In this document: piece after piece, positions 10,089 to 17,928 of the stretch | Layout of the letters: each line of letters starts with the position of its first letter | Numbering within the stretch: the first letter of the stretch is position 1 | Assembly: GCF_900107925.1 (NCBI RefSeq) | Contig: NZ_FNUJ01000002.1 | Coordinates: forward strand, 62,001-126,000 | Direction: 5' to 3' | DNA from: Amycolatopsis pretoriensis | GTDB lineage: Bacteria; Actinomycetota; Actinomycetes; Mycobacteriales; Pseudonocardiaceae | DNA length: 64,000 bases | Made by a program: the position numbers and the translations under genes | The notes under the pieces: generated by a model | What the model was told of the DNA's origin: nothing | Database searches by the model: none | The model's input: the letters and a program-made list of their open reading frames with translations, nothing else

Positions 10089-11011
10089 GAGGCTTTCAGC
10101 GCCTTCTCCAGCTCGGCCCGCGTCATCTTGGACCGGCCCTTCACGCCCTGCTCACGGGCGAGTTTGTCGAGGTCGGCCTTGGACAGCTCCCCGAGGTCCG
10201 GGGCCTTCTTCTTCGCGGGCTTCTTGCCGCCGCCCTTGCGGCTCTTCACGCTGCGCGACAACGCCTCGAACAGGTCGACGACGTCGGCCGAGGGCTCCGG
10301 CTCCTCTTCGTGGGCGATCTCCTTGCCTTGCTCCTTGGCCTTGATGAGCTCCTCGACGCGTTCGGAGTACTCGTCGCGGTAGTCGTCGGGCTTCCACGGC
10401 GCGGTCATCTCGTCGACGAGCGCGAGCGCCATGTCGAGTTCCTTGGGCCGCGGTTTGGGCAGGCTGGGCAGCCCGCCCATGACGTCCTTCGGCTTCCGCA
10501 GGTCGGCGACGAAGTGCAGGGTGTTGAGCACCATGACGTCCTCACCGGCGCGGATCGCCGAGAGGTACTCCTTGCCGCGCAGCACGAACTTCGCGATCCC
10601 GGCCTTCTCGCTGCGGTCCATCGCCTGCAGCAGCAGGCCGTACGCCTTGGCGAAGTCCTCTTTGGCCGGCTTCAGCCAGTAGGTGCGGTCGAAGAACCAC
10701 GGGTCGATCTCGTCGAGTTCGACGAACTGCTCGATGTCGATCCGCCGGGACCGTTCGGGCGCGAGCTCGGCCAGCTCGTCGGGTTCGACGAGCACGTGGT
10801 CGCCGCCGCCGACGTCGTAGCCCTTGACGATCTCGTCCTGGGTGACCTCGTCGCCGGTCCGCTCGTTGACCCGGCGGTTGCGGATGCGGTCCGACGTCCC
10901 GCGTTCGAACTGGTGGAAGTGGATCGTGTGGTCCGCCACCGCGGGGTACAGCTCCACCGGGACGGTGACCAGCCCCAGGCTCAGGGCACCGCTCCAGACC
11001 GGTCTGGCCAT
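10085..11011 (-). CDS. ku: Ku homodimeric end-binding protein with C-terminal HeH/SAP-like tail
   Basis: Bacterial Ku, 308 residues, which threads onto DNA ends and recruits the ligase. It starts MARPVWSGALSLGLVTVPVELY, the family N-terminus, and the Ku core runs to about residue 255. A lysine-rich linker (KSRKGGGKKPAKKKAP) leads to a helical tail with GVKGRSKMTRAELEKAL, a HeH/SAP-like DNA-binding motif that also ends the small protein at 16200. GAGGAGG precedes the ATG. The promoter GTTT-N16-GGGTAT is an exact SigB/SigF-type match, so this end-joining operon is probably stress-induced. Confidence 0.95.
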   Translation of the reverse strand: MARPVWSGALSLGLVTVPVELYPAVADHTIHFHQFERGTSDRIRNRRVNERTGDEVTQDEIVKGYDVGGGDHVLVEPDELAELAPERSRRIDIEQFVELDEIDPWFFDRTYWLKPAKEDFAKAYGLLLQAMDRSEKAGIAKFVLRGKEYLSAIRAGEDVMVLNTLHFVADLRKPKDVMGGLPSLPKPRPKELDMALALVDEMTAPWKPDDYRDEYSERVEELIKAKEQGKEIAHEEEPEPSADVVDLFEALSRSVKSRKGGGKKPAKKKAPDLGELSKADLDKLAREQGVKGRSKMTRAELEKALKAS

Positions 11012-11033
11012 GTCGACCTCCTCACCGGCAGCG

Positions 11034-11059
11034 ATACCCGGGCGGCCGCGGCTCGAAAC
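11034..11059 (-). promoter_or_regulatory. SigB/SigF-type promoter for the Ku-ligase-polymerase operon
   Basis: On the minus strand, GTTT-N16-GGGTAT matches the consensus in every defined base. It ends 22 nt before the Ku ATG. Confidence 0.7.
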
Positions 11060-11085
11060 GCCGTGTCGTAGCGGAGGGTGACGCA

Positions 11086-11125
11086 CCGGAGCCCGCCGCG
11101 ACCGGCTGGTCACGGCGGGCTCCGG
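11086..11125 (-). terminator. Terminator hairpin behind the 65-residue gene
   Basis: A perfect 13-bp stem (11086-11098 with 11113-11125) and a 14-nt loop, just after the minus-strand stop at 11135. It also separates this gene from the Ku promoter. Confidence 0.7.
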
Positions 11126-11134
11126 GGTCGTTCG

Positions 11135-11332
11135 TCAGGCGACTTCGCTGCTGCGGCCGCCGGACCGGTGCAGGCCCAGCATCTCGAGCAGCTGCGCGCA
11201 GTCTTCGGGGTCCTTGGCCCGCGCCGCGACGGCCAGCGCCGCCTTGCGCCGGGTGTCGGCCTGGGCCGGCGTGTCCCCGCCCTCCAAGAGGAGGTCCGCC
11301 ACCGGTCGCAGGTCGTTCCGCTTGTCTCGCAT
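11135..11332 (-). CDS. Small hypothetical protein (65 aa)
   Basis: No family recognised. It is 65 residues, charged and mostly helical, beginning MRDKRNDLRPVADLLLEGGD and containing an alanine-rich helix around residues 30-50 (RRKAALAVAARAKDPEDCAQLL). GGAGGGGA lies 5 nt before the ATG. GTTG-N14-GGGTAA upstream and its own terminator support a real, separately transcribed gene of the stress group. Confidence 0.7.
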   Translation of the reverse strand: MRDKRNDLRPVADLLLEGGDTPAQADTRRKAALAVAARAKDPEDCAQLLEMLGLHRSGGRSSEVA

Positions 11333-11379
11333 GTTCGCTCCCCTCCGGCAATCCCCCGGTGAACCCTGTCGCCGGCCGA

Positions 11380-11403
11380 TTACCCGGTCTCATCCCACCC
11401 AAC
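11380..11403 (-). promoter_or_regulatory. Candidate SigB/SigF-type promoter for the 65-aa gene
   Basis: Minus strand GTTG-N14-GGGTAA; one mismatch in -35 and a slightly short spacer. Confidence 0.4.
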
Positions 11404-11522
11404 ACAAGAGGCACCGAACGGGTTCCCGGAGACAGCCGAGAGTGGGCCGAACGAGTGAATTCACCCGGTTCTGACGTGGGAACCGGCAAGGTAGGTGAGA
11501 CCCACGTCACACAGGAGGCCGG

Positions 11523-11729
11523 ATGGGCACCCAGCTCCGCATCAGCCGCGAGGACGGGTCGCTGCCCTGCGAAGTGTGCGGCTTCCCGACGATGCACGTC
11601 GCCAAGGTCGTGGCCGACGACGGGACCGTCCTCGGCCGCACGCTGATCTGCACGACGTGCCAGCGCGGCCGCCACAGACCCGAGGTGGCGGAGACCGAAG
11701 CGCCGCCGGACGAGGTCCCGGCCGGCTGA
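11523..11729 (+). CDS. Small zinc-ribbon protein (68 aa)
   Basis: A 68-residue protein with two Cys-x2-Cys pairs (C16EVC19 and C43TTC46) spaced for one zinc ribbon. The tail is acidic and proline-rich. AGGAGG precedes the ATG by 4 nt, a strong ribosome site. The function is not recognised; ribbons of this kind often bind nucleic acid or protein. It converges with the GAF-ANTAR gene, 17 nt apart. Confidence 0.75.
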   Translation: MGTQLRISREDGSLPCEVCGFPTMHVAKVVADDGTVLGRTLICTTCQRGRHRPEVAETEAPPDEVPAG

Positions 11730-11746
11730 AGGGCCGGTCGCACCGG

Positions 11747-12478
11747 CTAGGCCGTCGTGGTCGCCACCGCCGCCACGAACTCCGCCGCCACCTCGTGGAG
11801 CTTCCGGTTGCCGTCCTGGGACCGCTTCACCAGGCGCTGGAACGCCTCCTCCGCGGTGATCCGGTGCGCGGCCATCAGGATCCCCTTGGCCTGGTCGATC
11901 ACCGCGCGCGTCTCGAGGGCCCGGTTCAGCTGGTCGATCAGCTCGCGGGCGGCGAAGTACCGGCGGGCGCTGCGCAGGCCGATCACCACCGTCGCCGTGT
12001 ACAGCTCGAGGATCTTCGTGCCCAGTTCGCTGAACCCGTGCTCGCCGAAGCCGAAGAGGTTCACCGCGCCGGACATGTCCTCGTCCACGGTCAGCGGCGC
12101 GGCCAGGAAGCTGGCCACCCCCAGCTGCTCGGCCGACGACACGAACTGCGGCCATACGTCGCCCACCGCCCCGACGCCGACGCGGACCGGCTGCCCGGTC
12201 TCGGCCGCGCGCAGGCACGGCCCGTCCCCGATCCGGTACTGCTCGCGGTCGAAGTTCACCGCCCGCTGGTCGGTGCTGGCCACCGTCTCGGGCACGCCTT
12301 CGCGCACCAGCGTGATGCTCGCCATGTCGGCCCCCGGCACCACCTGCACGGCGTGGTCGCACACCGACTGCAGCATCTGCCCGAGGTCCAGCTCGGTGTC
12401 CAGCATCGCGGTCAGCGACTCCATCGCCAGCGTGACCTCGTCCAACCGCGCGGTGAGCTGCTCATCGCCGCCCGTCAT
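11747..12478 (-). CDS. GAF-ANTAR domain regulator
   Basis: Cytoplasmic sensor-regulator of 243 residues. The GAF domain spans about residues 28-165 (DGPCLRAAETGQPV, ASFLAAPLTVD), and the C-terminal ANTAR domain covers about 178-235 (ALETRAVIDQAKGILMAAHRIT and EEAFQRLVKRSQ). ANTAR domains bind tandem RNA hairpins and act by antitermination (family knowledge); the ligand of the GAF part is unknown. A paralogue with the same domain order lies at 20160. No SigB-like promoter is seen in front of it. The 298 nt between it and the STAS gene hold no other gene. Confidence 0.9.
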   Translation of the reverse strand: MTGGDEQLTARLDEVTLAMESLTAMLDTELDLGQMLQSVCDHAVQVVPGADMASITLVREGVPETVASTDQRAVNFDREQYRIGDGPCLRAAETGQPVRVGVGAVGDVWPQFVSSAEQLGVASFLAAPLTVDEDMSGAVNLFGFGEHGFSELGTKILELYTATVVIGLRSARRYFAARELIDQLNRALETRAVIDQAKGILMAAHRITAEEAFQRLVKRSQDGNRKLHEVAAEFVAAVATTTA

Positions 12479-12776
12479 CCTGGTGACGCCCCTCTTCTCG
12501 GTTCTCAGGGCGCTCTCAACCAGGGAGGACCCGGGCGCGCGCCACTAGTGGGCCGCTAGCGCTTTAACGGGTCCAGCGCGAGATTACTGCATCCCGGTCA
12601 CGGCAGGCACAAGCGGTCACCGCCGCGGCGCGGCGACGCGCCCGTTCGGAGCAACGCCGGTTGCGGGTGGTCCGAACGTGGTTAGGCTCGGGTGACGGTT
12701 CAGCACAGCAGCCGGCTCGGCAACACCCTCGAGCGCGGCGCCCCGGCCCGCGCACCCAGGACGGCGGCGAACCGGC

Positions 12777-13142
12777 ATGATGGTCCCCCGACCCCGAAAT
12801 CCCGCACTAAGGCTGCGCACCACGTGGCCCGCCCCGCACGCGGTGCTGATCACGGCCCGCGGCGCCCTCGACACCGCGACGGCGGCGGACCTGGGCGCCC
12901 TGCTGTCCGACCGCCTCCGCGCGCTCCCGGGCCGGCTGGTCCTCGATCTGTCCGAAGTGGACTTCCTCGGCGTGGCAGGCGTCCGGGTGCTGCTGCACGC
13001 GGCCCTGCAGGCCGGGCAGAACGGCACGGAACTGCTGGTGGACACGGGAACGAACCCACTGGTCCGGCGCGCGTTGGAGGTCACCGGCGCGGATCAGCGC
13101 CTCGCGATCTCGAGCGGACGGCCCGAGCCCGCTCCGGCTTGA
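12777..13142 (+). CDS. STAS-domain protein without the phosphorylatable serine
   Basis: A 121-residue single STAS domain of the anti-sigma-factor antagonist type (ALDTATAADLGALL, LVLDLSEVDFLGVAGVRVLL). Canonical antagonists carry a phosphorylated serine in F-x-D-S-S/T-G; here the site reads F-L-G-V-A-G, with no serine or threonine. It therefore cannot be switched by an RsbW-type kinase in the usual way and may bind constitutively or serve another role (inference). ATG 12777 and ATG 12780 are both possible starts. The kinase and sigma factor lie 3.4 kb away on the same strand. Confidence 0.8.
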   Translation: MMVPRPRNPALRLRTTWPAPHAVLITARGALDTATAADLGALLSDRLRALPGRLVLDLSEVDFLGVAGVRVLLHAALQAGQNGTELLVDTGTNPLVRRALEVTGADQRLAISSGRPEPAPA

Positions 13143-13165
13143 CTCCGGCGGCCGAAGCGAGTTCA

Positions 13166-13210
13166 TGAACGACTCGTTCAACGCGCCGGACGTCATGAAC
13201 GACTCTTTCA
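13166..13210. repeat. Two TGAACGA-type palindromes between convergent genes
   Basis: TGAACGACTCGTTCA (13166-13180) and TGAACGACTCTTTCA (13196-13210) are each near-perfect inverted repeats and direct repeats of one another, 30 nt apart. They lie between the ends of the STAS and ctaD genes and probably serve as a two-way terminator. They resemble the TGAATGA family elsewhere. Confidence 0.6.
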
Positions 13211-13261
13211 TGACGTCCGGGCAGTCAGTCCCGATCAGCCGTGGTGGCGCGCGCTGGGGCC

Positions 13262-15034
13262 TCAGCGCGACGAGCCCGCCGAACCCGCGTGCCCCTCGCG
13301 GGACCCGGCCGGGTCCGCGCCCGGGTCGAGGACCTTCGCCTTGGCCCGCTTCGACCGGACGTACCGCTCCTCCTTCATCCGCTCCACCGCCTCCGGGTGG
13401 TGCAGCTCGAAGGCGGGCCGCTCCGACCGGATCCGCGGCAGATCCACGAAGTTGTGCCGCGGCGGCGGGCACGTCGTCGCCCACTCGAGGCTGTTGCCGT
13501 AGCCCCAGGGGTCGTCGACCAGGACCTGCTCGCCGTAGCGGTAGCTCCTCACCACGTTCCAGATGAACGGCAGCGTCGACGCGCCCAGGATGAACGCGCC
13601 GATCGTCGAGATGGTGTTCAGCGTCGTGAAACCGTCCGAGGTCAGGTAGTCCGCGTATCGGCGCGGCATGCCTTCGTCCCCCAGCCAGTGCTGGACCAGG
13701 AACGTCGTGTGGAAGCCGATGAACGTCGTCCAGAAGTGCCACTTGCCGAGGCCCTCGTCGAGCATCCGGCCGGTCATCTTCGGGAACCAGAAGTAGATCC
13801 CGGCGAAGGTCGCGAACACGATCGTGCCGAACAGGACGTAGTGGAAGTGGGCGACGACGAAGTAGGAGTCGGTGACGTGGAAGTCCAGCGGCGGCGACGC
13901 CAGGATCACCCCGGTGAGGCCGCCGAACAGGAACGTCACCATGAAGCCGACCGACCACAGCATCGGCGTCTCGAACGACAGGTGCCCCTTCCACATCGTG
14001 CCGATCCAGTTGAAGAACTTGATCCCGGTCGGCACCGCGATGAAGAACGTCATGATCGAGAAAAACGGCAGCAGCACCGCGCCGGTGGCGTACATGTGGT
14101 GCGCCCACACCACCGCCGACAGCCCGGTGATCGCGACGGTCGCGAACACCATCAGCCGGTAGCCGTAGAGCGGTTTCCGGCTGAACACCGGCACGATCTC
14201 GGTGACGATCCCGAAGTACGGCAGCGCCACGATGTAGACCTCGGGGTGGCCGAAGAACCAGAACAGGTGCTGGAACATGATCGCCCCGCCGTTCTCGGGG
14301 TCGAACACGTGCGCGCCCAGCCGGCGGTCCGCCTCCAGGCCGAACAGCGCGGCCGTGAGGATGGGGAACGCCAGCAGGATCAGCACGGCGGTGAACAGGA
14401 TGTTCCAGGTGAAGATCGGCATCCGCCACATCGTCATCCCGGGCGCGCGCAGGGTCACGATCGTCGTCACCATGTTGACCCCGCCGAGGATCGTGCCGAG
14501 CCCGGACACGATCAGGCCCATGATCCACAGGTCGCCGCCGATGCCCGGCGAATGGATCGCGTTGGACAGCGGCGTGTAGGCCGTCCAGCCGAAGTCGGGC
14601 GCGCCGCCCGGGGTGAGGAACGAGCTGATCACGATCAGCCCGCCGAACAGGTAGAGCCAGTAGGCGAACGCGTTGAGCCGGGGGAACGCGACGTCCGGCG
14701 CGCCGATCTGCAGCGGCAGGATGTAGTTGGCGAACCCGAACAGGTTCGGGGTGGCGTAGAGCAGCAGCATGATCGTGCCGTGCATGGTGAACAGCTGGTT
14801 GTACTGCTCGGACGAGAGGAACTGCAGCCCCGGCCGGGCCAGCTCGCCCCGCATCAGCAGCGCCATCGCGCCGCCCGCCATGAAGAAGGCGAACGACGTC
14901 GTCAGGTACAGCAGGCCGATCGTCTTCGGGTCGGTGGTCCGGAACAGGGCGAGCAGCGTCCCGCCCTTCGGCCCGCGTCGCGCCACCGCCAGGGGCACCG
15001 CCCGCAGGCTCGGTGCCGGCTTCACCTCGGTCAT
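13262..15034 (-). CDS. ctaD: Cytochrome c oxidase subunit I (aa3-type)
   Basis: Catalytic subunit of the terminal oxidase, 590 residues, with about 12 membrane helices. Heme and copper ligands are in place: HGTIMLL (low-spin heme a), [10 protein letters not shown] (CuB histidine with the cross-linked tyrosine), WAHHMY (two CuB histidines) and [10 protein letters not shown] (heme a3 and heme a). ATG 15034 lies 8 nt behind AGGAG; a TTG six bases further out is less likely. No other oxidase subunit or assembly gene is nearby, so it is an orphan copy, probably a second ctaD of the genome (inference). Confidence 0.95.
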   Translation of the reverse strand: MTEVKPAPSLRAVPLAVARRGPKGGTLLALFRTTDPKTIGLLYLTTSFAFFMAGGAMALLMRGELARPGLQFLSSEQYNQLFTMHGTIMLLLYATPNLFGFANYILPLQIGAPDVAFPRLNAFAYWLYLFGGLIVISSFLTPGGAPDFGWTAYTPLSNAIHSPGIGGDLWIMGLIVSGLGTILGGVNMVTTIVTLRAPGMTMWRMPIFTWNILFTAVLILLAFPILTAALFGLEADRRLGAHVFDPENGGAIMFQHLFWFFGHPEVYIVALPYFGIVTEIVPVFSRKPLYGYRLMVFATVAITGLSAVVWAHHMYATGAVLLPFFSIMTFFIAVPTGIKFFNWIGTMWKGHLSFETPMLWSVGFMVTFLFGGLTGVILASPPLDFHVTDSYFVVAHFHYVLFGTIVFATFAGIYFWFPKMTGRMLDEGLGKWHFWTTFIGFHTTFLVQHWLGDEGMPRRYADYLTSDGFTTLNTISTIGAFILGASTLPFIWNVVRSYRYGEQVLVDDPWGYGNSLEWATTCPPPRHNFVDLPRIRSERPAFELHHPEAVERMKEERYVRSKRAKAKVLDPGADPAGSREGHAGSAGSSR

Positions 15035-15116
15035 CCGCAACTCCTGTCGCCGACAGTCCCGTAACCCGCGTATTACTCCTGATGACCACGCCCCGCGTTC
15101 CCCCGAACGGGTGGAA

Positions 15117-16079
15117 CTACCCCCGCAGGGCCGGGAGCAGCTCCTTTTCGGCGAAGTCGAGGAAGCCGTCCTGCTGGTCGCCGCCGATCTGGACCAGGGC
15201 GACGTCGGTGAAGCCCGCCTCCTCGAACTCGCGCAGGCCCGCGACGATCGGCTCGACGTCCGGGCCGCACGGGATCGAGCCGGCGACGTCGTCCTCGCGG
15301 ACGAACTGCGTCGCGCCGGCGAACCCGGCCGGCCCCGGCAGCTCGGCGTTGACCTTCCAGCCGCCGGCGAACCAGCGGAACTGCTCGTGGGCGCGCTTGA
15401 CCGCGGCGTCGCGGTCGGTGCCCCACGACACGGGCATCTGCCCGATCTTGCGGCTCGGCGGGCCCAGCTTCGTCGCGTCCCACTCGCTCGAGAGCTCCGC
15501 CTTCGGCTCGACGGCGATCATCGCGTCGGCGACCGGGGCGAACCGCCGGATCGACTGCGAACCGGACACCGCGACCCCGATCGGCGTCCGCCGCTCCGGC
15601 AGGTCCCAGAGCTTCGCGGAGTCGACGCGGAAGTGCTTGCCCTCGTAGTCGAAGTAGCCGCCGTCGAAGAGGCCGCCGATGATCTGCAGGGCCTCGGCCA
15701 GCATGTCGTGCCGCACGTTCGCCGGCGGCCAGCCGCGCCCGACGACGTGCTCGTTGAGGTTCTCGCCCGCGCCGAGCCCGAGGGTGAACCGGCCGCCCGA
15801 AAGCGCCTGGATCGTCGCCGCCTTCTGCGCCACGACCGCCGGGTGGTACCGCATGGTCGGGCAGGTCACGTAGGTCATCAGCTCGACGCGCTCGGTGCTC
15901 TGGGTGACCGCGCCCAGCACGCTCCACGCGTAGGGCGCGTGCCCCTGCTCGTCCAGCCAGGGCGAGTAGTGGTCGCTCATGACCTCGAAGTCGAAGCCGG
16001 CGTGTTCCGCGCCGGCGGCGAACCGGACCAGGTCGTTCGGGCCGGCCTGCTCGGTCATCAGCGTGTAGCCGATCTTCAT
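15117..16079 (-). CDS. LLM-class F420-dependent oxidoreductase (G6PDH-like subgroup)
   Basis: A 320-residue luciferase-like TIM-barrel enzyme that uses coenzyme F420. [55 protein letters not shown] and [12 protein letters not shown] are the blocks of the F420-dependent glucose-6-phosphate dehydrogenase-like subgroup. The substrate is not determined; related proteins often act on small aldehydes or remain unassigned. GTTA-N15-GGGTAC upstream points to stress control, divergent from the exact SigB-like promoter of the next gene. Confidence 0.88.
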   Translation of the reverse strand: MKIGYTLMTEQAGPNDLVRFAAGAEHAGFDFEVMSDHYSPWLDEQGHAPYAWSVLGAVTQSTERVELMTYVTCPTMRYHPAVVAQKAATIQALSGGRFTLGLGAGENLNEHVVGRGWPPANVRHDMLAEALQIIGGLFDGGYFDYEGKHFRVDSAKLWDLPERRTPIGVAVSGSQSIRRFAPVADAMIAVEPKAELSSEWDATKLGPPSRKIGQMPVSWGTDRDAAVKRAHEQFRWFAGGWKVNAELPGPAGFAGATQFVREDDVAGSIPCGPDVEPIVAGLREFEEAGFTDVALVQIGGDQQDGFLDFAEKELLPALRG

Positions 16080-16107
16080 CGGCGTCTCCTCTCGGTCGGC
16101 CCCCCGC

Positions 16108-16132
16108 GTACCCGCCCGCGGGCAGGGGTAAC
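16108..16132 (-). promoter_or_regulatory. SigB/SigF-type promoter for the F420 enzyme
   Basis: Minus strand GTTA-N15-GGGTAC, one mismatch in -35. It ends 28 nt before the ATG. Confidence 0.55.
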
Positions 16133-16146
16133 CGACCCTCGCGGTG

Positions 16147-16171
16147 GTTTACCGGGTGATCAACCGGGTAT
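16147..16171 (+). promoter_or_regulatory. SigB/SigF-type promoter for the HeH/SAP small protein
   Basis: GTTT-N15-GGGTAT matches the consensus exactly. It lies 28 nt before the ATG and back to back with the promoter of the F420 enzyme. Confidence 0.7.
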
Positions 16172-16199
16172 CCCGCCCGCGAAGAGAAGGGAGTGTGCC

Positions 16200-16529
16200 A
16201 TGCCCCAGTCGTGGAGCGCCAAGCGCGAACGGCAGTATGAGCACGTCAAGGACTCGGCCGAGGACCGCGGGGCGAGCACGAAACGGGCGAAGGAGATCGC
16301 CGCCCGGACCGTGAACAAGAACCGCGCGCAGTCGGGCGAGTCCCGGCAGGCCAGCAAGACCTCGGTCAAGGACAAGTCGCCGCAGCAACGCGGTGGTGAG
16401 CGCTCCGGCAACCGCAAGGGCCCGGGCGGCCCGACCAAGGACCAGCTCTACAACGAAGCGAAGAAGCGGAACATCAACGGCCGCTCGACGATGACCAAGA
16501 AGGAACTCGAACGGGCGCTGGGCCGGTGA
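16200..16529 (+). CDS. Small basic protein with C-terminal HeH/SAP-like motif
   Basis: A 109-residue, lysine/arginine-rich protein of the kind sometimes labelled plasmid stabilisation protein. The N-terminal half (SAKRERQYEHVKDSAEDRGA) looks ChaB/KGG-like; the middle is polar and disordered. The C-terminus has NINGRSTMTKKELERALGR, closely matching the GVKGRSKMTRAELEKAL tail of the Ku protein at 10085-11011. DNA binding is therefore likely (inference). GAGAAGGGAG precedes the ATG and an exact SigB-like promoter drives it. The kinase-sigma genes follow on the same strand. Confidence 0.8.
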   Translation: MPQSWSAKRERQYEHVKDSAEDRGASTKRAKEIAARTVNKNRAQSGESRQASKTSVKDKSPQQRGGERSGNRKGPGGPTKDQLYNEAKKRNINGRSTMTKKELERALGR

Positions 16530-16555
16530 CGAAACCGGAAACACCTGATCAGCAA

Positions 16556-16581
16556 GTGTCGTCATTCCCCCAGATGGGTAG
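16556..16581 (+). promoter_or_regulatory. Candidate autoregulatory SigB/SigF-type promoter for the RsbW-sigma pair
   Basis: GTGT-N16-GGGTAG, one -35 mismatch. The -10 ends 10 nt before ATG 16592, which would give a leaderless or nearly leaderless message. Confidence 0.4.
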
Positions 16582-16591
16582 TACCTCCCGC

Positions 16592-17041
16592 ATGGAAGAA
16601 ACACGAAGCGGCAGCTCGCACGGCGCAAAGCCGACGCTGGACGAGCTGCTCGAAGAACCGGTCGAGCTACGGCTGCCCGCCATGGCGGAGCAGATCCCGC
16701 TGGTCCGGATGCTCACGCACGGCGTCGTGTCGCGCGCGGACTTCGGGCTCGACGCCATCGCCGACGCGAAGATGGCCGTCGACGAGGCGTGCGCGCAGCT
16801 CGTCCAGCTGGCCGAGCTCGGCGCCCAGCTGCACTGCCGGTTCGTGCAGAAGGAGGACGGCCTGCACGTCGTCGTCTCCACGCGGTCGACGGAGGCCCAG
16901 CCGCCCAGCGACCGCACGTTCGGCTGGCACGTGCTCACCACGCTGAGCCGGTCGGTGGCCGCGCACTGCGACGTCCTTCCCGGTGGAGGCGCGGGCATCG
17001 TCACGATCGAGCTGGTGCTGAACCCGGGAACGAGCGCGTGA
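16592..17041 (+). CDS. RsbW-like anti-sigma factor (HATPase_c kinase)
   Basis: Serine-protein-kinase-type anti-sigma factor, about 149 residues from this start. The fold is recognisable from the LRLPAMAEQIPLVRMLTHGVVS strand-helix opening and the N-box helix DAKMAVDEACAQLVQLAEL. The N-box asparagine is replaced by glutamine and the glycine lid is short, as in some actinobacterial UsfX-type proteins, so kinase activity is uncertain. GTG 16526, overlapping the previous stop as GTGA, would add 22 residues. ATG 16592 is preferred because a SigB-like promoter lies just before it. The downstream sigma gene overlaps the stop by 4 nt, so the pair is coupled. Confidence 0.82.
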   Translation: MEETRSGSSHGAKPTLDELLEEPVELRLPAMAEQIPLVRMLTHGVVSRADFGLDAIADAKMAVDEACAQLVQLAELGAQLHCRFVQKEDGLHVVVSTRSTEAQPPSDRTFGWHVLTTLSRSVAAHCDVLPGGGAGIVTIELVLNPGTSA

Positions 17042-17829
17042 GCGGCGAGCGGAAAACCCTCCTCCACCGCCCGGACGAATACGCCCACTGTGAGCCGCTG
17101 TTCGAGGAACTGGGGACCCTGGACGACGGCGATCCGCGGCGGGAAGTCGTCCGGAGCAAGCTGGTCACCGAGCTCCTGCCGCTGGCCGAGCACATCGCGA
17201 CCCGGTTCTCCGGGCGCGGCGAGCCCCGGGAAGACCTGGTCCAGGTGGCGCGGATCGGCCTGATCAACGCCGTCGACCGGTTCGACCCCACCCGGGGCCA
17301 CGACTTCCTGTCCTTCGCGGTGCCGACGATCATGGGCGAGGTGCGCCGGCACTTCCGGGACACCGGCTGGTCGGTGCGGGTCCCGCGACGGCTCAAGGAG
17401 CTGCACCTGTCGCTGAGCCAGGGCTCGGCGGTGCTGTCGCAGCGCCTCGGCCGCGCCCCGACGCCCACCGAGCTGGCCGAGCACCTGAGCCTGGACGTCG
17501 AAGAGGTCCGCGAAGGGCTGGTGGCCGGCAACGCCTACCAGGCCCTGTCGGTCGACAAGCCGGTGCACGACGACGCCGAAGCGCTGTCGCTGGCGGACAC
17601 CATGGGGGAACCCGACCACGAGATGGCCATGGTCGAGAACCACGAGGCCCTCCAGCCGCTGCTGCAGGAACTGCCCAAGCGGGAGCGCGCGATCCTGGTG
17701 ATGCGGTTCTTCGGCGGGCTGACGCAGACCCAGATCGCCGACCGCGTCGGCATCTCCCAGATGCACGTCTCCCGGCTGCTGTCGCAGACGCTGGAGCAGC
17801 TCCGCGGGAAGCTCACCGGCGAAGGCTGA
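17038..17829 (+). CDS. RNA polymerase sigma factor, SigB/SigF/SigG subfamily
   Basis: Alternative sigma factor of 263 residues, full length for the stress/sporulation subfamily. Region 2 is DLVQVARIGLINAVDRFDP to FAVPTIMGEVRRHFRD (about residues 67-108), region 3 contains GRAPTPTELAEHL, and region 4 has the helix-turn-helix TQTQIADRVGISQMHVSRLL near the C-terminus. The start is GTG 17038, overlapping the anti-sigma stop as GTGA, the usual layout for an rsbW-sigB pair. It is the best candidate to read the GTTT-N15/16-GGGTA promoters clustered around it. A 23-bp hairpin follows. Confidence 0.93.
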   Translation: MSGERKTLLHRPDEYAHCEPLFEELGTLDDGDPRREVVRSKLVTELLPLAEHIATRFSGRGEPREDLVQVARIGLINAVDRFDPTRGHDFLSFAVPTIMGEVRRHFRDTGWSVRVPRRLKELHLSLSQGSAVLSQRLGRAPTPTELAEHLSLDVEEVREGLVAGNAYQALSVDKPVHDDAEALSLADTMGEPDHEMAMVENHEALQPLLQELPKRERAILVMRFFGGLTQTQIADRVGISQMHVSRLLSQTLEQLRGKLTGEG

Positions 17830-17861
17830 CGCCCGCCGGCTCCCGCTCCCCCTCTGCAAAA

Positions 17862-17916
17862 CGTCTTGAATGAGTCATTCAGGATCTCCCCGGTCCTGAA
17901 TGACTCATTCAAGACG
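17862..17916. terminator. 23-bp perfect hairpin built from two TGAATGA-type palindromes
   Basis: The arms 17862-17884 and 17894-17916 pair without mismatch, with a 9-nt loop. Each arm contains a TGAATGA(G/C)TCATTCA core that is itself palindromic. It lies between the convergent sigma factor and CYTH-CHAD genes and should terminate both. Confidence 0.85.
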
Positions 17917-17928
17917 GTGCTGTGCTGC

